From NCBI GenBank assembly GCA_017450695.1, contig JAFSTA010000035.1, positions 1 to 43,242 on the forward strand: 43,242 nt of DNA. Direction: 5' to 3'. The notes under the pieces were generated by a model, which was given only the letters and a program-made list of their open reading frames with translations, was not told the origin of the DNA and did not search any database. This document shows, one piece after another, positions 1 through 7,880 of this stretch. The DNA comes from Kiritimatiellia bacterium (lineage in GTDB: Bacteria > Verrucomicrobiota > Kiritimatiellia > RFP12 > UBA1067). The position numbers and the translations under genes are program-made. Numbering within the stretch: the first letter of the stretch is position 1; every line of letters starts with the position of its first letter.

Positions 1-197
1 CCCCTCCAAACCGCCCTCCAAACCGCCCAATACCCCCTTGCGTCCTCCAATCGGAATGTGCTACAATGCTCCCCGTCCGCAAGAAAGTACTGTTGGCATT
101 GACCTTGCAACGGGTGTTGCACTGGAAATTTGTTGGCGGGACTCCCAAGTTTACGTACTTGCGTCTCTGCGTGAGAACCCAAACGAGGAATCGAAGA
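1..197. other. Left-edge gene-free stretch
   Basis: No gene is supported here. The first 28 bases carry a short direct repeat (CCCTCCAAACCG-like, two copies). A sigma70-like pair, TTGCGT (38-43) and TACAAT (62-67) with an 18-nt spacer, points rightwards into the antisense strand of the GH28 gene. Around 160-180 lies the reverse complement of the TCTCACGCAGAG-type module that recurs in other gaps of this window, so at least part of this stretch is repeat-derived. Confidence 0.4.
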
Positions 198-1844
198 TTA
201 TTTGTTCTGTACGGACGGGAGCGGACGCACCAGACATCTATACTTGCCCGTCCCGGGCTCTTGCTCAATCCGTGCGCCCGTGACATTCGCGCTCATGACA
301 TCCGCATGTCCCTCCCACATCCGCAAGGCTGGTCCGTCAACCCCTTGAACGTCCACATTCCTCAAAACCAGGCGTCCGATGTTCCGCCCTGCCACCAGTT
401 CCGTCTGGCGCTGGGCGAACGACAGCTTGCAATCGACCAGGGAAAGTTCAAGCGGCACTAAGGACTTGCATGACGCCGGGCCCGCGCTGGCGGCAATGGG
501 CAACTGCAAACCCTTTGCCGTCACGTTCGTGAAGCAGATGTCGGTAAGCGGATGGCCGCGTTGCCATCCGTCATCCTGAAAGTCGTAGCGCAACAACCTG
601 GCGGCGTTCTCGATCCGGCAGTTTCGCACGACGATATTGCCCGGAGGTTGGCGAATCGGACACCTGTCGGACGAGAAATAGACGAAAAAGGCCGCCATCG
701 AATGACGTCCGGGAATCACGGCAGGATCCCATAGTCCGTCCCTTTGGGCTTGGGGCGGTATTGAACCACGAAAAACGTACTTGCACGGACCGTGCGCGAC
801 ACATTCCTCAATCAACACGTTGGTACCACCGAAACGAAATGCCTGACACGCCGAACTCAAGTCGCACCGTCTCACGACAACGTTGAGATTGTCATATCCC
901 GCGATCGAATCGTCACCCGTGTGGAAGCGGCAGTCGGACACCGTCACATCGTCGCAATGCCGCACATGGAAGCCGTCGTGCCCGGCTAGGACCGTGACAT
1001 GTTCGCATCGTACGCCGACGGCATGGTCGATTCGATGTCCCCAATTACCAGCATGTTGCAACGTGTATCCGGAGAAAAGCACATTTGTGGAATAGGAGAC
1101 GCTTATGCCGTGTACGCCGCGAAACCCAGACTCCCCGTGAGGATCGTAACTGTTCGCGCCATCAATTACGGAACCTGCATCTCCGGTCAGCGAAACGTCA
1201 CGTGCGTTCACGATGCGGATAATCGCGTTGTTGTATCGCGCGCCAGGTTTCATCATGGCCGCAAAACCCTTTGTCGGCGCTTCGTGGACAGACGGGAACG
1301 CGTCCGGATCGAACGGTTCCAGCCGGTCGCGGGAGAGGATGTCATAATCCGCTGCGTTCCTGCTGCCGCAGAGGATCGCATTGGCCGCAAGGTGGAGCCG
1401 CACGCAGCTTCTCAGCCGTATCCCCTTGACAAGATGAAGCCCGGTGCCCAGCGTCACCGTGCCGCCGCCGGAAAGGAAGGCGTCGTCGATCGCCCGCTGG
1501 ATCTTCTCCGTCTGGTTGGTTTCTGTTCTGGCGAACGCTTGCGTCGCCATGTCATCGGAAGGACAGTAGCCGCTGATGGTGAAATCGGCGGCGAGCAGCT
1601 CGGAGGCCATCGCGCCGCATAGCACCGCGAGTCGGAAGAACGTGCGGTAGAGTCGAGCCCCGCGTCTCGGCGTTGCCGCCGGTGCGACTTCTCTCTCCTC
1701 AAACCGGCCTGTCCCGCCGTAGCATTGTGAAGGCGCAACGTGCGGATTTCCCGCATCCGGCTTTCCCCGAAGAGTTGCGTTCGTCAAAGTTTGCCTTTCC
1801 TTCGCCGCGCATCCCCTCAAGAATTCCCTTCTGTCCGTCTTCAT
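198..1844 (-). CDS. GH28-like right-handed beta-helix glycosidase, secreted
   Basis: Probable polygalacturonase-type glycoside hydrolase (GH28 / pectate-lyase-fold superfamily) acting on pectic or related polysaccharide outside the cytoplasm. The body of the 548-residue product is a run of beta-helix turns: short segments with N-I/V-x-I/V-x-N/D-C patterns, and a TGDDS motif in the middle that resembles the catalytic Asp pair of GH28. The start has an ideal AAGGAG seven bases upstream of the ATG. The N-terminus begins with a Tat-like RREFLRG, but the hydrophobic stretch (LAVLCGAMASELLAA) comes only about 55 residues later, so the signal peptide looks interrupted by a low-complexity insertion. 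It lies 30 bp downstream of the GH51 gene, so the two are probably co-transcribed and cooperate on arabinan-decorated pectin. The exact GH28 subfamily and activity are not certain. Confidence 0.75.
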   Translation of the reverse strand: MKTDRREFLRGCAAKERQTLTNATLRGKPDAGNPHVAPSQCYGGTGRFEEREVAPAATPRRGARLYRTFFRLAVLCGAMASELLAADFTISGYCPSDDMATQAFARTETNQTEKIQRAIDDAFLSGGGTVTLGTGLHLVKGIRLRSCVRLHLAANAILCGSRNAADYDILSRDRLEPFDPDAFPSVHEAPTKGFAAMMKPGARYNNAIIRIVNARDVSLTGDAGSVIDGANSYDPHGESGFRGVHGISVSYSTNVLFSGYTLQHAGNWGHRIDHAVGVRCEHVTVLAGHDGFHVRHCDDVTVSDCRFHTGDDSIAGYDNLNVVVRRCDLSSACQAFRFGGTNVLIEECVAHGPCKYVFRGSIPPQAQRDGLWDPAVIPGRHSMAAFFVYFSSDRCPIRQPPGNIVVRNCRIENAARLLRYDFQDDGWQRGHPLTDICFTNVTAKGLQLPIAASAGPASCKSLVPLELSLVDCKLSFAQRQTELVAGRNIGRLVLRNVDVQGVDGPALRMWEGHADVMSANVTGARIEQEPGTGKYRCLVRPLPSVQNK

Positions 1845-1874
1845 GTACTTCTCCTTGCGCTTGCTTTCAGCCTT

Positions 1875-3410
1875 TTATTCAAGCATGATGCAGTGAAGAG
1901 AATGGGGCGCGAGAGAAACCTTGCCGCCGGTCGCGGCGAGCGTGGCCTGGCGTGGCACGACGCGGTTCTCCGCGCCGATGTCGTTGTAGGCGTCCGGCGA
2001 GTCGCCGTCAAGCACGGTCGCCCGGAGGGACGCGGCGGGGGTCAGTGACGAGACATCCAGCGAAACCGCGTTGTCGGGGGACTTGTTGACGACCGCGAGG
2101 ACGCGTCGCCTGCCGTCGTCGGAGACGGTCAGCGCCGCATCCAGCACGGGGACCTTCGCCTTGCCGTCGGAAAGCTCGCCGCAGTCTAAGGAGACGGGCA
2201 CCACGTTCGGTTCGAGCAGGTGCGTGTACATCCAGAACACGTGGTAGGAGGTGCGCTTCACGATTCCCTTCGGATGGGCGAAAATCGCCCCGCGCGTGTT
2301 GACGGCCGGCGAGAAGTTCGCCATCTTCACGATGTCGCAGTGACGCAGGCATGTGTTGAGGAAACAGGCGGCGAAGAGCGCGTCGGCCATCGTGTAGATT
2401 GAGGCGACGTCGTTCTGCCGACGCGCCGCGTAGTCCATCACGGCCCCCCGTTTGTACTGTCCGAGTCCGGGATGATACCAACCGCGCAGGTTCCATTCGT
2501 CAAACGCGATGCCGATCTTGCCGCCGCCGAAGCCTGCCTTTTCAAGGATCCCGATCGTACGCAGGATGTCGGCCTCGGGGCGTTGCGTGCGCATCATGCA
2601 GGTGAGATACGGATTGGAATTCCCCCACACGTAGTAACCATGCACGCTTACGTAGTCGAGCAGGTAACCGGCGGCATGCAGGAGCGGCAGCGTCCAGCGT
2701 TCGTCCGGCGTGGCTGCGGCAAAGAGCTTGATGCGGCGGTCTGTCCCGCGCATCATCTTCGCGCTTTCGCGCACGAGAGGTCCCCACTGCTCGACGGTCT
2801 TGGCGCCGATCTCGTGGCGGCCCCAGTTCTCGTTTCCGACGCTCCAGTACAGCACGTCGTGCGGCTTTTCGTAGCCGTTCGCCTTGCGCGTGCGCCCCCA
2901 TTTCCCGACCGAGAGGTTGCAGTACTCCACCCAGTCGCTCATCTCCTCCTCGTCCCCCGTGCCGGCGTTCGTGCAGATGTACGGTTCGCAACCGACCTTG
3001 CGGCACCACTTCACGTACTCGTCGGTGCCGAATGTATTCGGGTCCTCTACCGCCCACGCCTTGTTCCACATCGGTTCACGTTCCGGACCCACGCCGTACT
3101 TCCAGTGGTAGTCCGAAACGAAGCAGCCGCCTGGCCAGCGGACGATCGGGCACTTGATCTCGCGTAGCGCCTCGATCACGTCCTTGCGGAACCCGTCCCC
3201 GTCGGAGAGCGGCGACCCCGGCTCGAAGATGCCGCCGTACACCTGCGTGTCGAAATGCTCAAGGAAATGCCCGAAGATCATCGGGCTGTATTTCATCGCC
3301 TTGGCCTCCGCCACAGGCGCGGCTTTCGCCGCAAAGGATGTCGTCTCGGACGCCACCGCGACAACCGCTGCCACCGCTGCCGCACTTGCCCACAGAAGCG
3401 TTCCCTTCAT
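1875..3410 (-). CDS. GH51 alpha-L-arabinofuranosidase, secreted
   Basis: Releases terminal alpha-L-arabinofuranose from arabinan, arabinoxylan or arabinogalactan side chains. The 511-residue product carries GH51 hallmarks: an N-terminal GHFLEH segment, RWPGGCF, the acid/base glutamate in GNEN (about residue 194) and the nucleophile in FDEWN (about residue 305), with an all-beta C-terminal domain. The start at 3410 is preferred over an in-frame upstream ATG because AGGAG lies eight bases before it and the protein then begins MKGTLLW plus an Ala/Val-rich signal peptide. A good promoter lies about 125 bp upstream. The GH28-like gene follows after 30 bp. The length is normal for a single-module GH51. 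Export to the periplasm or outside is inferred from the signal peptide. Confidence 0.93.
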   Translation of the reverse strand: MKGTLLWASAAAVAAVVAVASETTSFAAKAAPVAEAKAMKYSPMIFGHFLEHFDTQVYGGIFEPGSPLSDGDGFRKDVIEALREIKCPIVRWPGGCFVSDYHWKYGVGPEREPMWNKAWAVEDPNTFGTDEYVKWCRKVGCEPYICTNAGTGDEEEMSDWVEYCNLSVGKWGRTRKANGYEKPHDVLYWSVGNENWGRHEIGAKTVEQWGPLVRESAKMMRGTDRRIKLFAAATPDERWTLPLLHAAGYLLDYVSVHGYYVWGNSNPYLTCMMRTQRPEADILRTIGILEKAGFGGGKIGIAFDEWNLRGWYHPGLGQYKRGAVMDYAARRQNDVASIYTMADALFAACFLNTCLRHCDIVKMANFSPAVNTRGAIFAHPKGIVKRTSYHVFWMYTHLLEPNVVPVSLDCGELSDGKAKVPVLDAALTVSDDGRRRVLAVVNKSPDNAVSLDVSSLTPAASLRATVLDGDSPDAYNDIGAENRVVPRQATLAATGGKVSLAPHSLHCIMLE

Positions 3411-3534
3411 TTCATGTCTCCTCTCCACTCGCATCCCATTCGTGACCGGAGGGATGCAGTTTCAGATTGCTTTTCTGGCGGGTTCCGTGTAACCAACATG
3501 GTTGTGAAAAAGCCAACTCAAAAGCAACTACGAC

Positions 3535-3564
3535 AGTATAACCGATTCTCTGTCAGATAGTCAA
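3535..3564 (-). promoter_or_regulatory. Sigma70-like promoter for the GH51-GH28 operon
   Basis: On the minus strand TTGACT (3564-3559) is followed after 18 bases by TATACT (3540-3535). The predicted start site is about 120 bp upstream of the GH51 ATG, leaving a leader with no obvious ORF. Seen directly; activity is inferred. Confidence 0.6.
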
Positions 3565-4092
3565 CGTCATTCCGCGCCCGGTCATTGAAATACTCAACGA
3601 AACTCCTCATGTTGGACAATTTTTAGAAACTGCGGAATACACGGGCCACACGGAAAAACAGAAGTTTCGACTCCGCCTCTGTTTCGTTGTGTTCTTTGGC
3701 CGGTATCACATTTTGCAAAGTGTGATACCTGCCAACTGGGGAATCCTGGAACAATAGCCACAGGGAGTAGGATTGTCTCACGCAGAGGCAGGGAGAACGT
3801 ACGGGGCGGGGGGCTTCGTCGCGACCGGGGAAGAAGGCGGTAGGGGATTGTTCGCGCCAGCTGAGAAGCTACGACACGCGACAGGCGCGCGTCGCAAAGT
3901 CGGAATGTCGTTGCGCATATCACTTGCCCGCCGTTTCATTTCCTTCCGCAAAGAAGGGAAGGGGGGTGCTTGCCTGTCCTCCGTCGCCTTGCGTAGGAAG
4001 GATCGCGACCGCAATGCTGCATGTCCGGCTTATCCGGCTAAACACGCTTGCCGATAAGTTTGGAATTTGAAGTTTGGAGCGAGACATTCGGG

Positions 4093-4114
4093 GAAGCGGC
4101 ACTCCTGCCGCTTC
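4093..4114. repeat. REP-like palindrome, 9-bp stem and 4-nt loop
   Basis: GAAGCGGCA-CTCC-TGCCGCTTC is a perfect 9-bp inverted repeat. Its near-identical counterpart in the opposite orientation (loop GGAG) lies at 31752-31773, and half-copies lie at 14984-15004 and 37721-37752. All are flanked by CTTCCCCGAA or its complement. Confidence 0.8.
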
Positions 4115-4136
4115 ATTCTGTTCTGTTGCCCCGCAA

Positions 4137-4156
4137 AAGCGACAAGAGTGTCGCTT
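4137..4156. repeat. REP-like palindrome, 8-bp stem and 4-nt loop
   Basis: AAGCGACA-AGAG-TGTCGCTT is a perfect 8-bp inverted repeat lying 22 bases after the previous palindrome. A relative with a CCTCTT loop lies at 31319-31338. Confidence 0.75.
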
Positions 4157-4358
4157 CCCGGATTCAGTTTTCCCACTGCGTTCTTGGTGCGGGACAAACT
4201 GATCCTCATTTCCATTCCCGCGTGAACGCGGTCGGTCGGCTTACCCCACTTAAAACGCTTCACCTGCCCACTTGGGACCGAAGGTCTATTGCGCGGTATC
4301 CGCTTGTGACTAACTGTTTGCAGTGCAACAGGTCCCTGCGCCAGGGGCACGAATACGC

Positions 4359-4387
4359 TTGACGATTTCACCTAAAATTGTTATTCT
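4359..4387 (+). promoter_or_regulatory. Sigma70-like promoter for the nadK-deoC-bat operon
   Basis: TTGACG (4359-4364) and TATTCT (4382-4387) are separated by 17 bases, about 75 bp upstream of the nadK ATG. This is the only convincing promoter before the long plus-strand gene run that ends at 14594. Confidence 0.6.
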
Positions 4388-4462
4388 GATTTTTCTTTTT
4401 TGAGGGTATGGAATCCTTCGGTTTTTGAATTTCCCTCTGGGACTTAAGGACTGCGACGCACG

Positions 4463-5353
4463 ATGCAGACAATCGGGTTGATTGTAAATTTTGACAAGCC
4501 GAACGCGGCGGTTGCCGTCCGGAATGTCCTCTCTCTTTGTCACTCGCACGGTCTGCGCGTAATCCCTGAGGAATTGGTGGGGCGGCAGCTGCGTGGTCTG
4601 GAAGGGTGCGCACCCGTGGGGCGTTTTACCGCTCTTGGGGTCGAAGCGGTTGTCGTGCTGGGCGGCGATGGCACGATGCTCGATGCGGCGCGTCGCCTGA
4701 AGGGGCAGCGTCTGCCGATGATGGGTTTGAATATCGGTTCGCTCGGATACCTTACTTGCGTGGATGAGTCCCATGTGGGGGAGGCGTTGCTGCAGTTGCG
4801 GAACGGCAGTTACGAGGTGAGTGCGCGTTCCACCCTGCAAAGCCGCGTGGAACGCGCGGACGGTTCGGTATCGGAGTTGCCGGAGGCGTTGAACGACGTG
4901 GTGGTCAGCCGCGGGATTTCGGGGACGGCGATTGAGCTGGAACTGTTGTTGGACGACCAGTCCGTTTCGCGTTTCCTGTGCGACGGCATGATCGTCGCGA
5001 CGCCGACCGGAAGCACCGCCTACTCGCTGGCGGCCGGCGGACCGATCCTGATGCCGGACACCGAGGCGTTTGTCATCTCCCCGATCTGTCCGCACACGCT
5101 GACCTCGCGTCCGCTGGTTGTGCGAGACGCCACGCGGATTGCGTTGCGCGCGATTTGGCCGGACCGTCCGATGGCGGTCTCGGCGGACGGTTGCGCGAAC
5201 CGTGCGATTCAACCCGGTGACACGGTTCGGATCGAAATGGGAGAGGTGCAGATTTCCGTCATCACGCTGAACGGGTACAATCCCTGCGACGTGATGCGGC
5301 GGAAACTCGGATGGGGCGGCCGTTCCCATAAGCGGTCAGGAGAAGAAGCATGA
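4463..5353 (+). CDS. nadK: NAD kinase
   Basis: Phosphorylates NAD to NADP in the cytoplasm. The 296-residue length is typical. The diagnostic GGDGT motif is at 67-71 (catalytic Asp69), GSLGYL at 92-97, an ND pair near 144, and the nucleotide-binding DG-x5-TPTGSTAYS segment spans about 174-190 followed by AGGP. It is the first gene of a long co-oriented run. Its stop codon overlaps the deoC start (ATGA), implying translational coupling. The ATG lies about 20 bases after GGGACTTAAGG, an imperfect ribosome binding site. It is a housekeeping gene with no odd features. Confidence 0.96.
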   Translation: MQTIGLIVNFDKPNAAVAVRNVLSLCHSHGLRVIPEELVGRQLRGLEGCAPVGRFTALGVEAVVVLGGDGTMLDAARRLKGQRLPMMGLNIGSLGYLTCVDESHVGEALLQLRNGSYEVSARSTLQSRVERADGSVSELPEALNDVVVSRGISGTAIELELLLDDQSVSRFLCDGMIVATPTGSTAYSLAAGGPILMPDTEAFVISPICPHTLTSRPLVVRDATRIALRAIWPDRPMAVSADGCANRAIQPGDTVRIEMGEVQISVITLNGYNPCDVMRRKLGWGGRSHKRSGEEA

Positions 5354-6030
5354 AGGTGACGGCAGAGAAGATTGCGAAGATGATGGACTTGGCGGTGCTG
5401 AAACCGAACCGGACGCTGGCGGACATTCGTGCGGCGGCGGAACTTTGCGCGGAGCGCGGGATCGGATGCCTGTGCGTCCATCTGTCGGACGTGGAGGCGG
5501 CCAAGGACGAGCTGGCGAAGGCCGGCGCGGAGAAGACGCAGGTTGCCGCCGTGATCGGATTCCCGCACGGCGCGACCAGCACGAGCGTCAAGATGATGGA
5601 GGCGATCGAGGCGCTGGAAGACGGCGCGACGGAGATCGACATGGTGATGAACGTCGGCCATTTCCTCTCGCGTCGTTACCGCGAGGTTGAAGACGAACTC
5701 TGTTCGGTCGCGCAAGCGGCGCAGCTCGCCTGCGGCAAGGTCAAGGTGATTTTGGAGACGTGCCTGTTGACGCCCGCGCAAATCCGCAAGGCGTGCGAGC
5801 TGTGCGTGAAAAGCGGTGTCGATTTCGTGAAGACCTCGACCGGATTCAACGGGCAGGGGGCGACGCCGGAGGCGGTGCGCGTCATGCTCGATGCCGTGAA
5901 GGGATCGCCGGTGAAGGTCAAGGCGTCCGGCGGTATCCGCGACTGGGAAACCGCCGTGGCGTATGTGGAAATGGGTGTCGCCCGCCTGGGCGTGAGTGCG
6001 GCGAAGGAGATTTTGGATCAGGCGAAGTGA
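5350..6030 (+). CDS. deoC: Deoxyribose-phosphate aldolase
   Basis: Class I aldolase that cleaves 2-deoxyribose 5-phosphate to glyceraldehyde 3-phosphate and acetaldehyde in deoxynucleoside catabolism. The 226-residue product has all family landmarks: Asp97 in EIDMVMN, the Schiff-base lysine Lys161 in FVKTSTGF, and Lys191 in VKASGGIR. AGGAGAAG precedes the ATG, which overlaps the nadK stop by four bases. It is followed 48 bp later by the moxR start. No other deo genes are visible here, so it serves as a stand-alone catabolic enzyme within this transcript. Confidence 0.96.
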   Translation: MKVTAEKIAKMMDLAVLKPNRTLADIRAAAELCAERGIGCLCVHLSDVEAAKDELAKAGAEKTQVAAVIGFPHGATSTSVKMMEAIEALEDGATEIDMVMNVGHFLSRRYREVEDELCSVAQAAQLACGKVKVILETCLLTPAQIRKACELCVKSGVDFVKTSTGFNGQGATPEAVRVMLDAVKGSPVKVKASGGIRDWETAVAYVEMGVARLGVSAAKEILDQAK

Positions 6031-6078
6031 CGGGATTTGCCCGGAACACGCCAACCTGAACAAGGAAGGAAACGAGTC

Positions 6079-7062
6079 ATGGATTTACAGCAAGCGACAA
6101 ATCAGATTTCCGCGCAGCGGGAGACCATCGAGAAAATCCGCGCGGAGGTGAACAAGGTGATGGTGGGCCAGGAGAAGTTGATCGACCGTCTCCTGATCGG
6201 GTTGATTTCCGGCGGCCATGTGCTGTTGGAGGGTGTGCCGGGTATCGCCAAGACGACGGCGGTACGAACATTGGCGGAGACGCTGGGGTTGCAGTTCCAG
6301 CGCATTTCCTTTACGCCGGATTTGTTGCCCGCCGATGTCGTCGGCACGATGATCTACAACCCCAAGGACGCGACCTTCACGCCGAAGAAAGGTCCCGTCT
6401 TCACCAACCTGCTGCTGGCGGACGAGATCAACCGCGCTCCCGCCAAGGTGCAGAGCGCGTTGCTGGAATCGATGCAGGAGCGTCAGGTGACGATCGGCGA
6501 CAACACCTACAAACTGCCCGAGCCGTTCCTCGTGCTCGCCACGCAGAATCCGATCGAACAGGAGGGAACCTATCCCTTGCCCGAGGCGCAGACCGACCGT
6601 TTCATGTTGAAGGTCATCGTCACCACGCCGTCGATGGATGACGAGCGTCGCATCATGGCGCGGTTCACGCGCAAGACGGTGGAACACGTCTCGTCCGTGG
6701 TCACGCCGGCGGAGGTGGCGGCCCTGCGCGACACGCTGGATCAGGTCTATTGCGACGAGAAGGTGGGCGACTACATCCTCAACATCGTTTTCGCCACGCG
6801 CGAGCCGAAGAAATACAACCTGGCGCAGTTGGCGGGGAGCATCCAGTTCGGAGCCTCGCCTCGCGCGACCCTCTGCCTGAACCTCGCCGCGCGCGCGAAC
6901 GCGCTGATGCACGGGCGCGCCTACGCCACGCCGCAGGACGTGAAGGAAATCGCGCACGACGTGTTGCGTCACCGTATCCTCCTCACCTACGAGGCCGAGG
7001 CGGAAGAGATGACGACCGACAAGGTGATCGACGCGATCCTCAACGAAATTCCCGTCCCGTGA
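6079..7062 (+). CDS. MoxR-family AAA+ ATPase
   Basis: Chaperone-like AAA+ ATPase that works with von Willebrand factor A (VWA) proteins, as in Bat aerotolerance-type operons. The 327-residue product has a Walker A (GVPGIAKT, about 52-59), a Walker B followed by ADEINR, a sensor-1 ATQNP, and the C-terminal AAA lid typical of MoxR. The start at 6079 (MDLQQATNQ) is chosen because AAGGAAGG lies ten bases before it; a longer frame from a TTG at 6037 lacks such a site. Normally DUF58 follows directly. Here a restriction-modification pair separates them by about 1.8 kb, while the order of the remaining bat genes is preserved. Confidence 0.93.
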   Translation: MDLQQATNQISAQRETIEKIRAEVNKVMVGQEKLIDRLLIGLISGGHVLLEGVPGIAKTTAVRTLAETLGLQFQRISFTPDLLPADVVGTMIYNPKDATFTPKKGPVFTNLLLADEINRAPAKVQSALLESMQERQVTIGDNTYKLPEPFLVLATQNPIEQEGTYPLPEAQTDRFMLKVIVTTPSMDDERRIMARFTRKTVEHVSSVVTPAEVAALRDTLDQVYCDEKVGDYILNIVFATREPKKYNLAQLAGSIQFGASPRATLCLNLAARANALMHGRAYATPQDVKEIAHDVLRHRILLTYEAEAEEMTTDKVIDAILNEIPVP

Positions 7063-7073
7063 GGTGACGATCG

Positions 7074-7880
7074 ATGACAGCCAAGACGTTTCAGAAATTG
7101 CTTTCGGAAGAAGTCCAGTCGTATAAGTCGCTTCTGGAAACAGGCGACGGGGATTGGATCGTCAAGGGATTTATCGATGTAAAAAAAAACATTTACACGA
7201 TAACCAATGACACGAAAGTTATCTCGAAGCTGATTGAGTTGCTTCTGATTCCGAGGTTGGCTGAATTTGCTAGACAAAACGGCTTGGTGCTTGAATTGCC
7301 GTCGGCACAGAACTTTTATCCGGATTTGACATTTCGCGATGCGAAGGGGAATTTGTTTGCCGTCGATTTCAAGTCGAGTTACTACGGTTCCGATGGCAAG
7401 GTAAACGCATTGTCGCTTGGATCGTACTGGGGATATTTCCGAAATCGGGACGTCGTTAAAAACACCGATCATCCCTACGGCGCGTATCGATCACACCTTG
7501 TGCTGGGGATACTGTACAGGCAAAAAACGGTCGATTCCCGTGAAAAGAACGTGTATCCGATCCGGGAGCTTCAAGCGATCCGATCCGTTATCGGGCAGTT
7601 TCTTTTCTTCCTCCAGCCAAAGTGGAAAATCGCATCCGACAGGCCTGGAAGCGGAAATACACGAAACATAGGCGGTGTTTTAGAAATCGACAGGCTGGTT
7701 CAGGGAACCGGTCCTTTTGCCGATTTGGGAGAAGAGGTATTCGATGATTACTGGATGAATTTTTTCAATTCCGCTGACGCGCGAAATGCGGGTATTGGGA
7801 AACCGAGATACCAGAGTCTGGAAACCTACCGGAATTATCTGGCGCGGCAACAGGCACTCCGGAAGAAATTGGAGAAATGA
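7074..7880 (+). CDS. EcoRV-like type II restriction endonuclease
   Basis: Predicted to cut GATATC. From memory, the 268-residue sequence aligns with R.EcoRV along most of its length: the DTKV segment, the glutamate at 55 (EcoRV Glu45), QNFYPD with Asp84 and the VDFK catalytic pair Asp98/Lys100 (EcoRV Asp74, Asp90, Lys92), a LGSYWGYFRN segment, the base-reading R-loop SGNTRN (193-198; EcoRV SGNTTN), and the C-terminal DYWxN. All catalytic and recognition-loop residues appear intact, so an active enzyme is expected. A GAGGTGA element precedes the start only 11 bp after moxR. The genes are visibly more AT-rich than their neighbours, with different codon use, which suggests recent transfer. The stop overlaps the methyltransferase start (ATGA). 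Confidence 0.93.
   Translation: MTAKTFQKLLSEEVQSYKSLLETGDGDWIVKGFIDVKKNIYTITNDTKVISKLIELLLIPRLAEFARQNGLVLELPSAQNFYPDLTFRDAKGNLFAVDFKSSYYGSDGKVNALSLGSYWGYFRNRDVVKNTDHPYGAYRSHLVLGILYRQKTVDSREKNVYPIRELQAIRSVIGQFLFFLQPKWKIASDRPGSGNTRNIGGVLEIDRLVQGTGPFADLGEEVFDDYWMNFFNSADARNAGIGKPRYQSLETYRNYLARQQALRKKLEK

Larger units (their letters stand above)
3773..4303. repeat. Mosaic of dispersed repeat modules in the divergent GH51/nadK gap
   Basis: There is no gene between 3411 and 4462. The stretch is built from modules that recur elsewhere in the window: TCTCACGCAGAGGC (3775), GCGCCAGCTGAGAAGCT (about 3853), the phrase TTGCCTGTCCTCCG followed by AGGAAGGATCGCGACCGC (3970-4012, found again at 29668-29711), two REP-like hairpins (4093-4114, 4137-4156) and two mini-hairpins, GGACC-GAA-GGTCT (4275-4287) and GCGG-TAT-CCGC (4293-4303). 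Bases 3565-3772 hold nothing recognisable. Confidence 0.7.

Noticed and set aside
66-461. 131-residue plus-strand frame at the left edge
   Set aside because: Overlaps the GH28 gene antisense, has no ribosome binding site and contains a dispersed repeat module.
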